From NCBI GenBank assembly GCA_963677605.2, contig CAXXDX010000006.1:248001-312000 (forward strand): 64,000 nucleotides of DNA, written 5' to 3'. The notes under the pieces were generated by a model. It was given only the letters and a program-made list of their open reading frames with translations, was not told the origin of the DNA and did not search any database. Shown in pieces: positions 7,806 through 15,152 of this stretch. Within the stretch, counting starts at the first letter, position 1; the number at the start of each line of letters is the position of its first letter. Source of the DNA: JAGLOK01 sp963677605 (GTDB lineage: Bacteria > Bacillota > Clostridia > Christensenellales > UMGS416). The position numbers were made by a program, and so were the translations under genes.

Positions 7806-8477
7806 TTATTTTCCATTCCAATTCAAAGCTTCTTTTTTAATCCACTCTGCCCACTCTTTTATTCCTTCGCCTGTCCTTGCGGATATCGGAATAACCTTAG
7901 CATTCGGATTAAGCTTTTTCACGCGCTCACGCACTGCATCCATGTCAAATTCAAAATACGCAAGCACATCTGTTTTATTTACCAATACAACATCGCAGAT
8001 TGTAAACATCAAAGGGTATTTGAGCGGCTTGTCGTCACCTTCGGGAACAGACAGTATCATAGCGTTTTTAGCCGCTCCCGTGTCAAACTCAGCGGGACAA
8101 ACCAGATTTCCCACATTTTCGAGTATGGCGATGTCGATTCCTTCAACTCCAAGGCCTTCTATCCCCTGCTTTGTCATCTCCGCATCAAGATGGCACATTC
8201 CGCCTGTGTGCAGCTGGATGACCTTAGCTCCTGTCTTCTGGATAGTTTTCGCATCCACATCGGAGTCAATGTCAGCTTCCATGACGCCTATTGTAAAATC
8301 ATCCTTCAAGGCCTCAATTGTTTTGCACAGAGTTGTCGTCTTTCCTGCGCCGGGTGATGACATCAGGTTTAAAAGAAAAACGCCCTGCGATTTCATTTCA
8401 TCTCTTAGTATGTCGGCCTGTTTGTCGTTGTTGTCAAATACACTTTGTTTGATTTCCAGTATTCTGAATTCATCCAT
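7806..8477 (-). CDS. hypB: HypB nickel-insertion GTPase
   Basis: This 223-residue SIMIBI-class GTPase has the P-loop SSPGAGKTT (40-48), metal-binding C95-H96 in HTGGMCHLD, and the guanine-specificity motif NKTD. HypB drives nickel release into the client enzyme by GTP hydrolysis and dimerises through the C95/H96 metal site. It lacks the N-terminal His-rich or CxxCGC extension, like simpler clostridial HypB. It sits 33 bp before the oxidoreductase gene and 11 bp after the membrane protein gene, in one operon with hypA. Confidence 0.93.
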   Translation of the reverse strand: MDEFRILEIKQSVFDNNDKQADILRDEMKSQGVFLLNLMSSPGAGKTTTLCKTIEALKDDFTIGVMEADIDSDVDAKTIQKTGAKVIQLHTGGMCHLDAEMTKQGIEGLGVEGIDIAILENVGNLVCPAEFDTGAAKNAMILSVPEGDDKPLKYPLMFTICDVVLVNKTDVLAYFEFDMDAVRERVKKLNPNAKVIPISARTGEGIKEWAEWIKKEALNWNGK

Positions 8478-8488
8478 TAATAATTCTC

Positions 8489-9472
8489 CTATTCAGCAAG
8501 CTGTTTGATTTTTCCGTAAGCTTTTAGGTCTGTATAAAGTTCTGCTTTATACGGATTTCTTTTTGTCTTTTTCACTTTATATATCATGTAAATTAAAACC
8601 ACGATGTTTGCAGCAAGAGCAAGCGCGCTTATTGCAAAATATATCTTCGGATTATATGTTGAGTCCACACGGAATCTTCCCGCGTCCTGAAACATCGGAA
8701 ATGTCTGCGCGAACATGCACCAAAGAGCAAGAGTTTGTGCACGGTGCTGCAGCCACGCGCCTTTTCCGACTGTAAACGCACAAAGAGTCGGTGCCAAAAG
8801 CAGTGCAAATCCGCAGTACCACGCATGATGCGGAAGGCAATTATATGTATAGGCAAAGTTCCAGATGTCATATGCTATAACCCAGAACCAAAGCATGTCC
8901 GGCCAAAGCATGTCGCGGCTTTTGTCGTTCTTGGTTGCTTTGCGGATAGTTATCCCAAACCAGCCCGTGATAGTTATTATGTTCAATATTCCCGCTGCGG
9001 CATTCATATAGTTCCAAGATCCGCCCATCAGCATTACCGCAGTGTCAGCTGTTTTATCAAGCGCCATAGTTGCATAGCTTATGCCGACTTCGATATCGCG
9101 GATACATGCTTCCAGTATATTTACGGCAAGTATCAGCGGAGGAAATAACAATGCAATCTTATTGTTTGACAGTTTCCATTCCGTTCCGTCTTTTCTTTTC
9201 CCCTTTAAATGGCGGATAAGCCAGAAACCTATACATCCCGCAGTTGAAGAATAAACCTTCGCCAGATGAAACCAGTCAGTATATGTGCTTTCTTTAAGCG
9301 TTGTAAACCAAAGCACTGAAAGCACAATCGGAAGCACAACAAAAAATGCAAAGCCCACATATTTAAATCGTCTCGAAATTTCGTTCAGTGCAAAAAGCGC
9401 CGAACACACACAAAGCCATACAAGAAGCACCGAAATAACGGTCGCACCGTCTGCGTAGTTAAAAGTAAACAT
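8489..9472 (-). CDS. Polytopic membrane protein (resembles the DUF5692 family)
   Basis: The protein has 327 residues and about 8-9 membrane helices, with several charged or aromatic clusters in loops (WLIRHLKGKRK, YDIWNFAYTYNCLPHHAWY). The reading frame opens TTG-ATG-ATG. AGGGAGA abuts the TTG, so the second ATG at 9472, 6 bp downstream, is the better start. I recall a DUF5692 family of this size and style, but cannot confirm it. It is the first gene of the hypB-oxidoreductase-hypA operon and is the obvious membrane partner. It could carry a solute, hold quinone or anchor the Fe-S enzyme. His and Cys in NCLPHH could bind a metal. Confidence 0.75.
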   Translation of the reverse strand: MFTFNYADGATVISVLLVWLCVCSALFALNEISRRFKYVGFAFFVVLPIVLSVLWFTTLKESTYTDWFHLAKVYSSTAGCIGFWLIRHLKGKRKDGTEWKLSNNKIALLFPPLILAVNILEACIRDIEVGISYATMALDKTADTAVMLMGGSWNYMNAAAGILNIITITGWFGITIRKATKNDKSRDMLWPDMLWFWVIAYDIWNFAYTYNCLPHHAWYCGFALLLAPTLCAFTVGKGAWLQHRAQTLALWCMFAQTFPMFQDAGRFRVDSTYNPKIYFAISALALAANIVVLIYMIYKVKKTKRNPYKAELYTDLKAYGKIKQLAE

Positions 9473-9551
9473 CATCAATCTCCCTACAATTTTATTTTGG
9501 ATTCTATGCCGCGTTTATATTTTTATTGCGGCTTTAAAGTGCATAATCTTC

Positions 9552-9562
9552 TGGTTGTACCA
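9552..9562. promoter_or_regulatory. GntR/FadR-type operator before the membrane protein-hypB operon
   Basis: TGGTTGTACCA matches the TGGTnnnACCA consensus of FadR-subfamily GntR regulators. It lies about 15 bp downstream of the start point predicted for the operon promoter at 9584-9613, so a bound regulator would block transcription. An identical copy sits at 9707-9717. Confidence 0.75.
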
Positions 9563-9583
9563 ACAGCCATTTAGATTGTTAAT

Positions 9584-9613
9584 ATTTTAACATTATCATT
9601 TTCAATATGTCAA
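9584..9613 (-). promoter_or_regulatory. Promoter of the membrane protein-hypB-oxidoreductase-hypA operon
   Basis: On the minus strand TTGACA (9608-9613) and TAAAAT (9584-9589) are separated by 18 bp. A perfect -35 makes this a strong promoter that would need repression. Confidence 0.65.
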
Positions 9614-9663
9614 CACAATTTGCTAAATAGGCTTATTTAAAGCGTTTTTGAGGGATTTTTGAA

Positions 9664-9717
9664 TTGTCTTTTTCCATAATATATGTTATAATTCTCTTGT
9701 GGTATTTGGTTGTACCA
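9664..9717 (+). promoter_or_regulatory. Promoter and autoregulatory operator of the GntR gene
   Basis: TTGTCT (9664-9669), 17 bp, TATAAT (9687-9692). The second TGGTTGTACCA operator (9707-9717) lies about 10 bp past the predicted start point and 30 bp before the ATG, as in autorepressed GntR genes. Confidence 0.7.
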
Positions 9718-9746
9718 GTATCAATTATAAAAAATGGAGATAACAT

Positions 9747-10451
9747 ATGGAGTTTTCGAAATTAAGTGCGCCGACACTAAAAGAGCTTTTTGTAAAAGAA
9801 TTGGAGTCGATGATTCTTTCAGGCCGCCTACCAGTAGACACTAAGCTTCCTCCCGAGCGCGAACTTGCAGAGAATATGCAGGTCAGCCGCGCGGTTGTAA
9901 ACGCAGGAGTTTCCGAGCTTGCAAGAAAAGGATTTCTGGTTATAAAGCCGCGCGTCGGTACGTTCGTTGCCGACTACAGAAGAAACGGAACAATAGAAAC
10001 ATTCCTGGCTATAACCTCATATAACGGAGGAATACTTCGACGCGAAGAAGTGCGCTCCGTTCTCGAGCTGCGCATATCTCTTGATACGCTTGCAGTAAAC
10101 CTATGCGCCGAACGAATTACAGACGAAGAACTTGAATCTTTAAGGGAGATAACAGAAGCACTCGGACACGCCGAGAGCATTGAAGATGCAGTAACTCATG
10201 CGTTCAGCTTCCAGCATCAGCTTGCATTTTTTTCGGGAAACACGTTTCTGCCTGTAATATTCAGCTCATTTAAATCACTGACGCGCAATCTGTGGCTGCG
10301 TTTTTGTGAGCTCTATGGAATATCCGCACTGTATGAAAACACCGATATGTTATGCGTGTATTTGGAAAAACGGGATTTCGAGGGAGCTGTAAAGTGTCTT
10401 AGAACTTCGTTGGAAAACTCAATAAGCGGAGATAAGCAGATATACTATTAA
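9747..10451 (+). CDS. FadR-subfamily GntR transcriptional regulator
   Basis: The protein has 234 residues. The N-terminal winged helix includes DTKLPPERELAENMQVSRAV (the PPEReLA hallmark) and GFLVIKPRVGTFVAD. The C-terminal FCD domain is all-helical, with RRxELR-like EEVRSVLELRISLDT and later His residues that in FCD proteins bind a metal and a carboxylate effector. It faces the hypB operon and has two identical FadR-type operators in the shared region, so it very likely represses both itself and the operon until an organic-acid-type ligand binds. The ligand is unknown. Confidence 0.9.
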   Translation: MEFSKLSAPTLKELFVKELESMILSGRLPVDTKLPPERELAENMQVSRAVVNAGVSELARKGFLVIKPRVGTFVADYRRNGTIETFLAITSYNGGILRREEVRSVLELRISLDTLAVNLCAERITDEELESLREITEALGHAESIEDAVTHAFSFQHQLAFFSGNTFLPVIFSSFKSLTRNLWLRFCELYGISALYENTDMLCVYLEKRDFEGAVKCLRTSLENSISGDKQIYY

Positions 10452-10483
10452 TATCACGCAGGCAAAATCGGCTATTGTATCTG

Positions 10484-11659
10484 TTACATGCTTTCTGTTT
10501 CGGTCACTTTAATAACTCTGGATGTTTCCATCGCCGAGTCCTTGTCCTGATACATATTCTTATCAGCAACCTTTAATATTTCATCCAATGTGGTTTCAGG
10601 ATTTTCAACCTCAATAAATCCTATAGCAACTTTTATGTACACCATATAATCGCCGTATTTAAACGGCTCTTCTATCATGCTTTTAAGCCTGTCTCTTGCC
10701 TTTAATGCTTCCTCTCTTTCTCCAGAAGCCCCTAAAATTATTATAAACTCATCCCCGCCAAACCTGCATGCAAAATCACCTGTTCTTGTAATCATTTTTA
10801 TCTTTTTGGCAAGTTCAACAAGCAGCATATCGCCGAATATGTGGCCGTAAGTGTCATTTACTGTTTTAAATCCGTTTATATCCAGCAGATAAACTATAAA
10901 GCTGTCTTTATATGATCTGTTTCTTTCAATTAATGACTTAAAGTCCGCATCCAGTCTTCTTCTGTTATATAAGCCCGTCAAAGCATCTTTTTCAGCTGCA
11001 TACTGCAATCTTGCCTGCGCTCTGTGGTTTATAAGCAAGAGAACGCTGAACATATACATAAGAAGCCAGATCAGTGAAACAAAATATATGGTTCCCATAA
11101 AAGGATGATTTGTGACGGATTCACTGCCAAAAGCATAACCAAGCGCCAGAGCCCACCTTACAGCAAACCATATCCCCTCGAAAACAAATGCTGCTGCGAA
11201 CAAATACGAAAGCTTTCTCTCCGTACCTTTTGTTCCCTTTAGCATAGATATAACTATTACAGGGCACATCGCCAGAATCATTGCATCCATTACCAAGTAT
11301 CTGATTGTTGCATTTCCGGTCGTTGTAGCACCAACAACAAAAAAGACAATAAATAGTATAGCGTTTAAATGTTTGCGGTTTTCTTTAGAACCGATGTTTT
11401 TAAAACGCAGAACGCCTTCCAGTATAAGATATGTGCTTGAAAGCAGAGAAAAAGTGCCGATAAGCTGGCCAAAAGGAGCTGTAATCTCTTTTAGAAATAA
11501 GAATATAAATCCCACTATGCTTATGACAGACGATATCAGCCAAACCTTAATCCCATGTTCCCACTTGTTTATTTTAAAAAGAACAGAGTATACAATCGCA
11601 ACTATGACATATATCACAGCCAAAGCCAATGCTAATGTCGTGTAATCAATTTTAATCAA
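10484..11659 (-). CDS. Membrane-bound diguanylate cyclase (GGDEF)
   Basis: The 391-residue protein has an N-terminal region of about seven hydrophobic helices (5-212) and a GGDEF domain (about 220-380). The active-site motif GGDEF is at 301-305 and an intact inhibitory site RTGD (292-295) lies five residues before it. It should make cyclic di-GMP with product inhibition. The start is TTG 11659 with AGAGGAG upstream. An extended -10 (TGATATAAT, near 11734-11742 on the minus strand) may drive it. The helical sensor part resembles 7TM-type input modules but has no recognised ligand. No EAL or HD-GYP gene is in the window. Confidence 0.9.
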   Translation of the reverse strand: MIKIDYTTLALALAVIYVIVAIVYSVLFKINKWEHGIKVWLISSVISIVGFIFLFLKEITAPFGQLIGTFSLLSSTYLILEGVLRFKNIGSKENRKHLNAILFIVFFVVGATTTGNATIRYLVMDAMILAMCPVIVISMLKGTKGTERKLSYLFAAAFVFEGIWFAVRWALALGYAFGSESVTNHPFMGTIYFVSLIWLLMYMFSVLLLINHRAQARLQYAAEKDALTGLYNRRRLDADFKSLIERNRSYKDSFIVYLLDINGFKTVNDTYGHIFGDMLLVELAKKIKMITRTGDFACRFGGDEFIIILGASGEREEALKARDRLKSMIEEPFKYGDYMVYIKVAIGFIEVENPETTLDEILKVADKNMYQDKDSAMETSRVIKVTETESM

Positions 11660-11798
11660 TAAACTTCTCCTCTTGTCCCAATGCCGACAATTCTTCTATT
11701 ACACTTAATTTGCATCATAATTTATATATAGGTATTATATCATACATCCTTTTTGCTATTTTCTGCAAATATTTTTTAACCGTCACCATCATATAGCA

Positions 11799-11828
11799 AA
11801 AAGCACATGACTTGTGTCACGTGCTTTT
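11799..11828 (-). terminator. Terminator after the small-protein operon
   Basis: On the minus strand AAAAGCAC pairs with GTGCTTTT, with a further TGAC/GTCA pair above one mismatch, followed by a short T-run. It lies 8 bp after the stop of the 29-codon gene. Confidence 0.7.
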
Positions 11829-11836
11829 GTCTTCTA

Positions 11837-11926
11837 CTATTTTCTTTTCTTTTTGCGTACAATAATGCTGATAGCGATTACCAATACAACGACCACCGCT
11901 GCGATAATTATTATAGTTTTAAGCAT
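11837..11926 (-). CDS. 29-residue single-helix membrane peptide
   Basis: The frame begins ATGCTTAAAACT at 11926, 5 bp after GGAGGA, and ends TAG. It encodes one hydrophobic helix (IIIIAAVVVVLVIAISIIV) with a strongly basic C-terminal tail RKKKRK, so the tail should stay in the cytoplasm. The near-perfect ribosome binding site, stop followed by terminator, and position 70 bp after the 170-residue membrane protein gene support a real third gene of this operon. Function is unknown; such peptides often stabilise or regulate partner membrane proteins. Confidence 0.7.
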   Translation of the reverse strand: MLKTIIIIAAVVVVLVIAISIIVRKKKRK

Positions 11927-11996
11927 CATTTCCTCCTTCCCCATTTAATTGATTTTAGTTAGGTGTATTTTTATGAACTTATTTATGTTAAGCCGG

Positions 11997-12509
11997 CTAT
12001 TCAGTAAGCTCGCAAGCTTTCGTGCACAAACCATAGATTATGTCGCTTTTTTCTTCTATCGCGATGTTAGCTTTTTTTGTGCTGCTCTTTCTTACTTTCT
12101 TAAACAGGAAATACGGCACAGCCCAGCCGGCAAAGCCAGGCACAGCAAGAACTATCATAAGCGGAATCATTCCGGCCATCTGGGCAAATACCGCCCCTGC
12201 CATAAACGCTGTTCCTATAAGCCCTATTGAATATGCGGCAATTGACGCATTTTTGCCTTTTAAAAACTCAAGCCTCTCGATTTCTTCCATATTCTTTTCA
12301 AATTTATCCTGAAGTTTGTTAATTTCATCTTTGTTTTTCATGTCTCTGCTTCTTTTAAGCTTCAGCACAGATGAATTGTAGTTTATGACCGACTCCAATT
12401 TCTTTTCCAGTGTCCATCCAAAGTTTCTGTATCCGTCCAGATACATCGAAACCATGTCTTTTTTCACAGTCACATCTTTATACTCATACATAATGACTTT
12501 GTTGTTCAT
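11997..12509 (-). CDS. Two-helix membrane protein of unknown function
   Basis: The 170-residue protein has a hydrophilic N-terminal half with predicted coiled coil (about 55-85, KNKDEINKLQDKFEKNMEEI). Two hydrophobic helices follow (about 90-112 and 114-136), then a charged tail. Its ATG overlaps the stop of the upstream repeat-protein gene (ATGA-type, 4 bp), implying translational coupling and probably a joint complex. No family recognised. The gene lies behind the four-half-site operator array at 12771-12809. Confidence 0.72.
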   Translation of the reverse strand: MNNKVIMYEYKDVTVKKDMVSMYLDGYRNFGWTLEKKLESVINYNSSVLKLKRSRDMKNKDEINKLQDKFEKNMEEIERLEFLKGKNASIAAYSIGLIGTAFMAGAVFAQMAGMIPLMIVLAVPGFAGWAVPYFLFKKVRKSSTKKANIAIEEKSDIIYGLCTKACELTE

Positions 12510-12730
12510 TTTTGTTCCTCCTCTTTTTTTATAGCTTCAGCAGCTTCATCTTCTTTTTTTACTTCCTCAAGAAATTTTCCAGCAATCTTGCCTTCCATTC
12601 TCTTATAACCGTTCACTACGCCGTTCTCGATTTTTTTATATCCTCCAACGACTCCGTCTTCAATTTTCTTGTAGCCCTTTACCACAGTTTCTTCAATTTT
12701 TTTCGGTGACTTAAACTTATAATCGCTCAT
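12506..12730 (-). CDS. Small protein of 11-residue amphipathic repeats
   Basis: The 74-residue protein contains four consecutive 11-mers: KKIEETVVKGY, KKIEDGVVGGY, KKIENGVVNGY, KRMEGKIAGKF, followed by a Glu/Lys/Ala-rich tail. Eleven-residue periodicity with Lys at the polar/apolar border is typical of membrane-surface amphipathic helices (apolipoproteins, alpha-synuclein). This is an analogy, not proven homology. It is first in an operon with a two-helix membrane protein and a 29-residue membrane peptide. A likely role is binding the inner face of the membrane, for example under envelope stress. Confidence 0.75.
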   Translation of the reverse strand: MSDYKFKSPKKIEETVVKGYKKIEDGVVGGYKKIENGVVNGYKRMEGKIAGKFLEEVKKEDEAAEAIKKEEEQK

Positions 12731-12770
12731 TTTCGTTCCGCCTTTCTTGTTATATAATTTATATTAAAAA

Positions 12771-12809
12771 TATTTATTTTTTGCTTGTGTAATGTTTAGG
12801 AAATGTTAA
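12771..12809 (-). promoter_or_regulatory. Response-regulator box A (four half-sites, 11-bp phase)
   Basis: Read on the plus strand, TATTTA (12771), TGCTTG (12782), TGTTTA (12793) and TGTTAA (12804) lie exactly 11 bp apart. On the transcribed (minus) orientation they are TTAACA/TAAACA direct repeats, the layout used by PhoP/OmpR-class regulators. It precedes the small-protein operon by 40 bp. Confidence 0.6.
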
Positions 12810-12831
12810 TTCACAAATCATAAGTTTCTTT

Positions 12832-13863
12832 TTATGATGCTTTTTTAACTTTCGCTATCTTGTTTTCTCTTTCAAGCCAGTTTATTGTGTCTTCAATGGA
12901 TTCCTCAAAAGGTCTTGTTGTAAATCCTAGCTCTTCTTCAGCTTTTGTGCAGTCAAATACGTTGTTGCGGATCAAGCTATACACCGCAAAGCTTGTCATG
13001 CGCTGCTTTTTACCGGTTACTCTTTCAATAATGTCAGAGCCTTTTCCCAGAATTTTGCCAACACTTTTAGGCAGTATTCGGGTTACTTCCTTCGTAGAGG
13101 TCGCCTTGCTTAAAATTCCAAACATTCTCTGCATGGTTACGCATTCATTGCCTAAAATATATCCTTCGCCTTTTCTTCCTTTTTTGGTGCAGGTTAAGAT
13201 AGCATCAGCTAAATCTCTTGCATCCACTGCATTGAAGCTTCCTTCAAGCCCTGCAGTCATTTTTCCTTCACAATAATCTATAACAAAGCTTGCCACAGGG
13301 CCGTAAGCATAGTCGTCAGGGCCGCAGATTCCTGTTGGGAATACTATAGACGCATCCAATCCGTATTTGTTTACAGCATCCATAACAGCCTGTGACGCCA
13401 TCGCTTTGGTTTTGCCGTAGAACCCTACAACCTTTTCAGGATCGTATGAATCAACCTCAGTAATCGGTATGCCGTGCGGCTGCTCCGGAATGGCGCTTAT
13501 AGAGCTTACATAGACCAGCTTTTTAGCACCGTGGGCAATGCATGCATTCACTATGTTTTTTGTTCCATTAACGTTTACGTCGAATACCTTCTGATTAAAA
13601 TCCTTGTTTACGGTAACAATAGCCGCGCAGTGTATTACGATTTTTTCAACTTCATCTTTGGTTTCAAAAAACCTCTCAAGGCTTTCCTTGTCAGTTACGT
13701 CGCCTGTTACTACTTCAACTTCTTTAGGAAGCCTTTCTGCCGCTTTGTCTCCCGCAAGCACAAGCCCGCGTACTTTTTCGCCTTCGCTTAAAAGTTTTTC
13801 AGCCACGCTGCTTCCCAAGTTTCCTGCTACACCCGTCACAAAATACATCCTGTTGTTTTCCAT
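12832..13863 (-). CDS. NAD-dependent epimerase/dehydratase (extended SDR) family protein
   Basis: The 343-residue protein has the dinucleotide-binding TGVAGNLGSS motif at residues 10-19, a strand ending VTGDVTD, the catalytic Ser region VSSISA and YGKTK (YxxxK). Extended SDRs of this sort act on nucleotide sugars, dihydroflavonol-like or sterol-like substrates. The SDR residues are intact but the substrate cannot be named. It has its own promoter region with response-regulator box B, 70 bp upstream of the ATG, and is not co-directional with the cyclase gene beyond. Confidence 0.85.
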   Translation of the reverse strand: MENNRMYFVTGVAGNLGSSVAEKLLSEGEKVRGLVLAGDKAAERLPKEVEVVTGDVTDKESLERFFETKDEVEKIVIHCAAIVTVNKDFNQKVFDVNVNGTKNIVNACIAHGAKKLVYVSSISAIPEQPHGIPITEVDSYDPEKVVGFYGKTKAMASQAVMDAVNKYGLDASIVFPTGICGPDDYAYGPVASFVIDYCEGKMTAGLEGSFNAVDARDLADAILTCTKKGRKGEGYILGNECVTMQRMFGILSKATSTKEVTRILPKSVGKILGKGSDIIERVTGKKQRMTSFAVYSLIRNNVFDCTKAEEELGFTTRPFEESIEDTINWLERENKIAKVKKAS

Positions 13864-13932
13864 TTTATTTCTCCTTTATACTTTTGATATCTTTCTTGTT
13901 TCATATCTTGTGTGTTTATAATACTTTCGGGT

Positions 13933-13971
13933 TGTTTATGATTTGCTAAAAAAATGTTTAAGAAATATTAA
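13933..13971 (-). promoter_or_regulatory. Response-regulator box B (four half-sites, 11-bp phase)
   Basis: TGTTTA (13933), TGCTAA (13944), TGTTTA (13955) and TATTAA (13966) are spaced by 11 bp. Box B and box C agree at 33 of 39 positions by my alignment. On the minus strand an AT-rich TATTAT follows 11 bp after the array, as expected for the epimerase promoter. The rightward -35 of the cyclase gene (TTGAAA, 13972) abuts the array. Confidence 0.65.
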
Positions 13972-14001
13972 TTGAAAGAGAAATAACAATTATTTTATAA
14001 T
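13972..14001 (+). promoter_or_regulatory. Promoter of the second diguanylate cyclase gene
   Basis: TTGAAA (13972-13977), 18 bp, TATAAT (13996-14001). It directly adjoins box B, so the bound regulator would contact or cover this promoter. Confidence 0.55.
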
Positions 14002-14091
14002 TTCGGCAATACAGTATATAATAAATATACTAACTATTATAGATTTGGACCGCGGTTGCTTGATCTATACATCAGCCGCATGGAGAGACAG

Positions 14092-15138
14092 ATGAGTTTT
14101 ATGAATATATTGAAACTGCCAAAAAGCGTCAGACGCGATTTTTATAAATCAAAATATCTGTATTATAAAAAGTTCAATGTTTTTGCGCTTTCTGCTTTTT
14201 GTTTCACATTCATAATACTTTTTACCGCAGACTTGGCCAACGGATTTAAATGGACATATCTTTTCCCGAGGCTTCCTGTTCTTCTGCCCCTTGCAATATT
14301 TATACTTATATATAAAAAAACCAACAGCTACAGGATAATGACGACACTGTCTTTTATCTTTGTTCATGCAATCATATGGCACAGCATATGGATTATTTCA
14401 AAAACGACGGATATGGCCCATATCAACGAAAACTTTTTGTTTATGAGCTTTCCGCTTCTAATAGTTTCTTTCTGCGCTTCGCCGAGAGAAGCCTTTATTG
14501 GCCAATGGGGACTGCTGCCGGATATATTGCTTGCAAACAGAATATTCCACTTCCCTAATCCTGATGTTCTTATAGTTTATATATGTCAGGTAGTCGTAAT
14601 GCTCAACATAATAAGTGTAATTGTAACAAGGCTTTATTACGACCATTACAATGATGAGAAAAAGCTCAAAAAACTGTCATATTATGATCCGCTTACAAAA
14701 GTGTACAACAGAAACAAGCTTAACGAATTGGAAGTTGAGTGCTCCGCAAGCAATCATTGTGCCAGTGTATTGGTTATTGACATTGATTTTTTCAAGAAGA
14801 TTAATGACACTTTCGGCCACGACAAAGGTGACTACATCCTTCAGTTTATTGCAGGCAGAATAAAAAACAGCGTAAGGGAAGATGACAAAGTGATTCGTTA
14901 CGGCGGCGAGGAATTTGTTGTTATCATGCCTCATTGCAGCCTTAAGAAAGCTCTCGTAATTGCCGAAAGAATAAGAAAAGATATAGAAGACTCCGATAAC
15001 GGCCTGCAAAAAATAACGGTATCAATAGGAGTTGCCGAGCACTCAGGCGATGACATTAATGTCTCAATAAAAAAAGCTGACGAAGCTTTGTACAGTGCCA
15101 AACAATCAGGCCGAAACAAAGTACTAAGTCAGCAATAG
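14092..15138 (+). CDS. Membrane-bound diguanylate cyclase (GGEEF)
   Basis: The reading frame opens at TTG 14056, but ATG 14092 has GGAGAG 4 bp upstream, giving 348 residues. About six hydrophobic helices (30-185 of this form) precede a GGDEF domain with active-site GGEEF (271-275) and an inhibitory RxxD (REDD, 262-265). The product is cyclic di-GMP. It differs in its sensor part from the cyclase at 10484-11659. It ends 14 bp from the convergent histidine kinase gene. Box B next to its promoter suggests it is tied to the nearby two-component system. Confidence 0.87.
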   Translation: MSFMNILKLPKSVRRDFYKSKYLYYKKFNVFALSAFCFTFIILFTADLANGFKWTYLFPRLPVLLPLAIFILIYKKTNSYRIMTTLSFIFVHAIIWHSIWIISKTTDMAHINENFLFMSFPLLIVSFCASPREAFIGQWGLLPDILLANRIFHFPNPDVLIVYICQVVVMLNIISVIVTRLYYDHYNDEKKLKKLSYYDPLTKVYNRNKLNELEVECSASNHCASVLVIDIDFFKKINDTFGHDKGDYILQFIAGRIKNSVREDDKVIRYGGEEFVVIMPHCSLKKALVIAERIRKDIEDSDNGLQKITVSIGVAEHSGDDINVSIKKADEALYSAKQSGRNKVLSQQ

Positions 15139-15152
15139 TAATTATAATTTTA

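Noticed and set aside
5058..8508. Long plus-strand frames opposite the oxidoreductase and hypB genes (up to 249 codons)
   Set aside because: They are shadows of well-supported minus-strand genes and have no conserved sequence or ribosome binding sites.
4715..9472. NiFe hydrogenase operon
   Set aside because: HypA and HypB are present, but no large or small subunit and no hypC, D, E or F is found in any frame.
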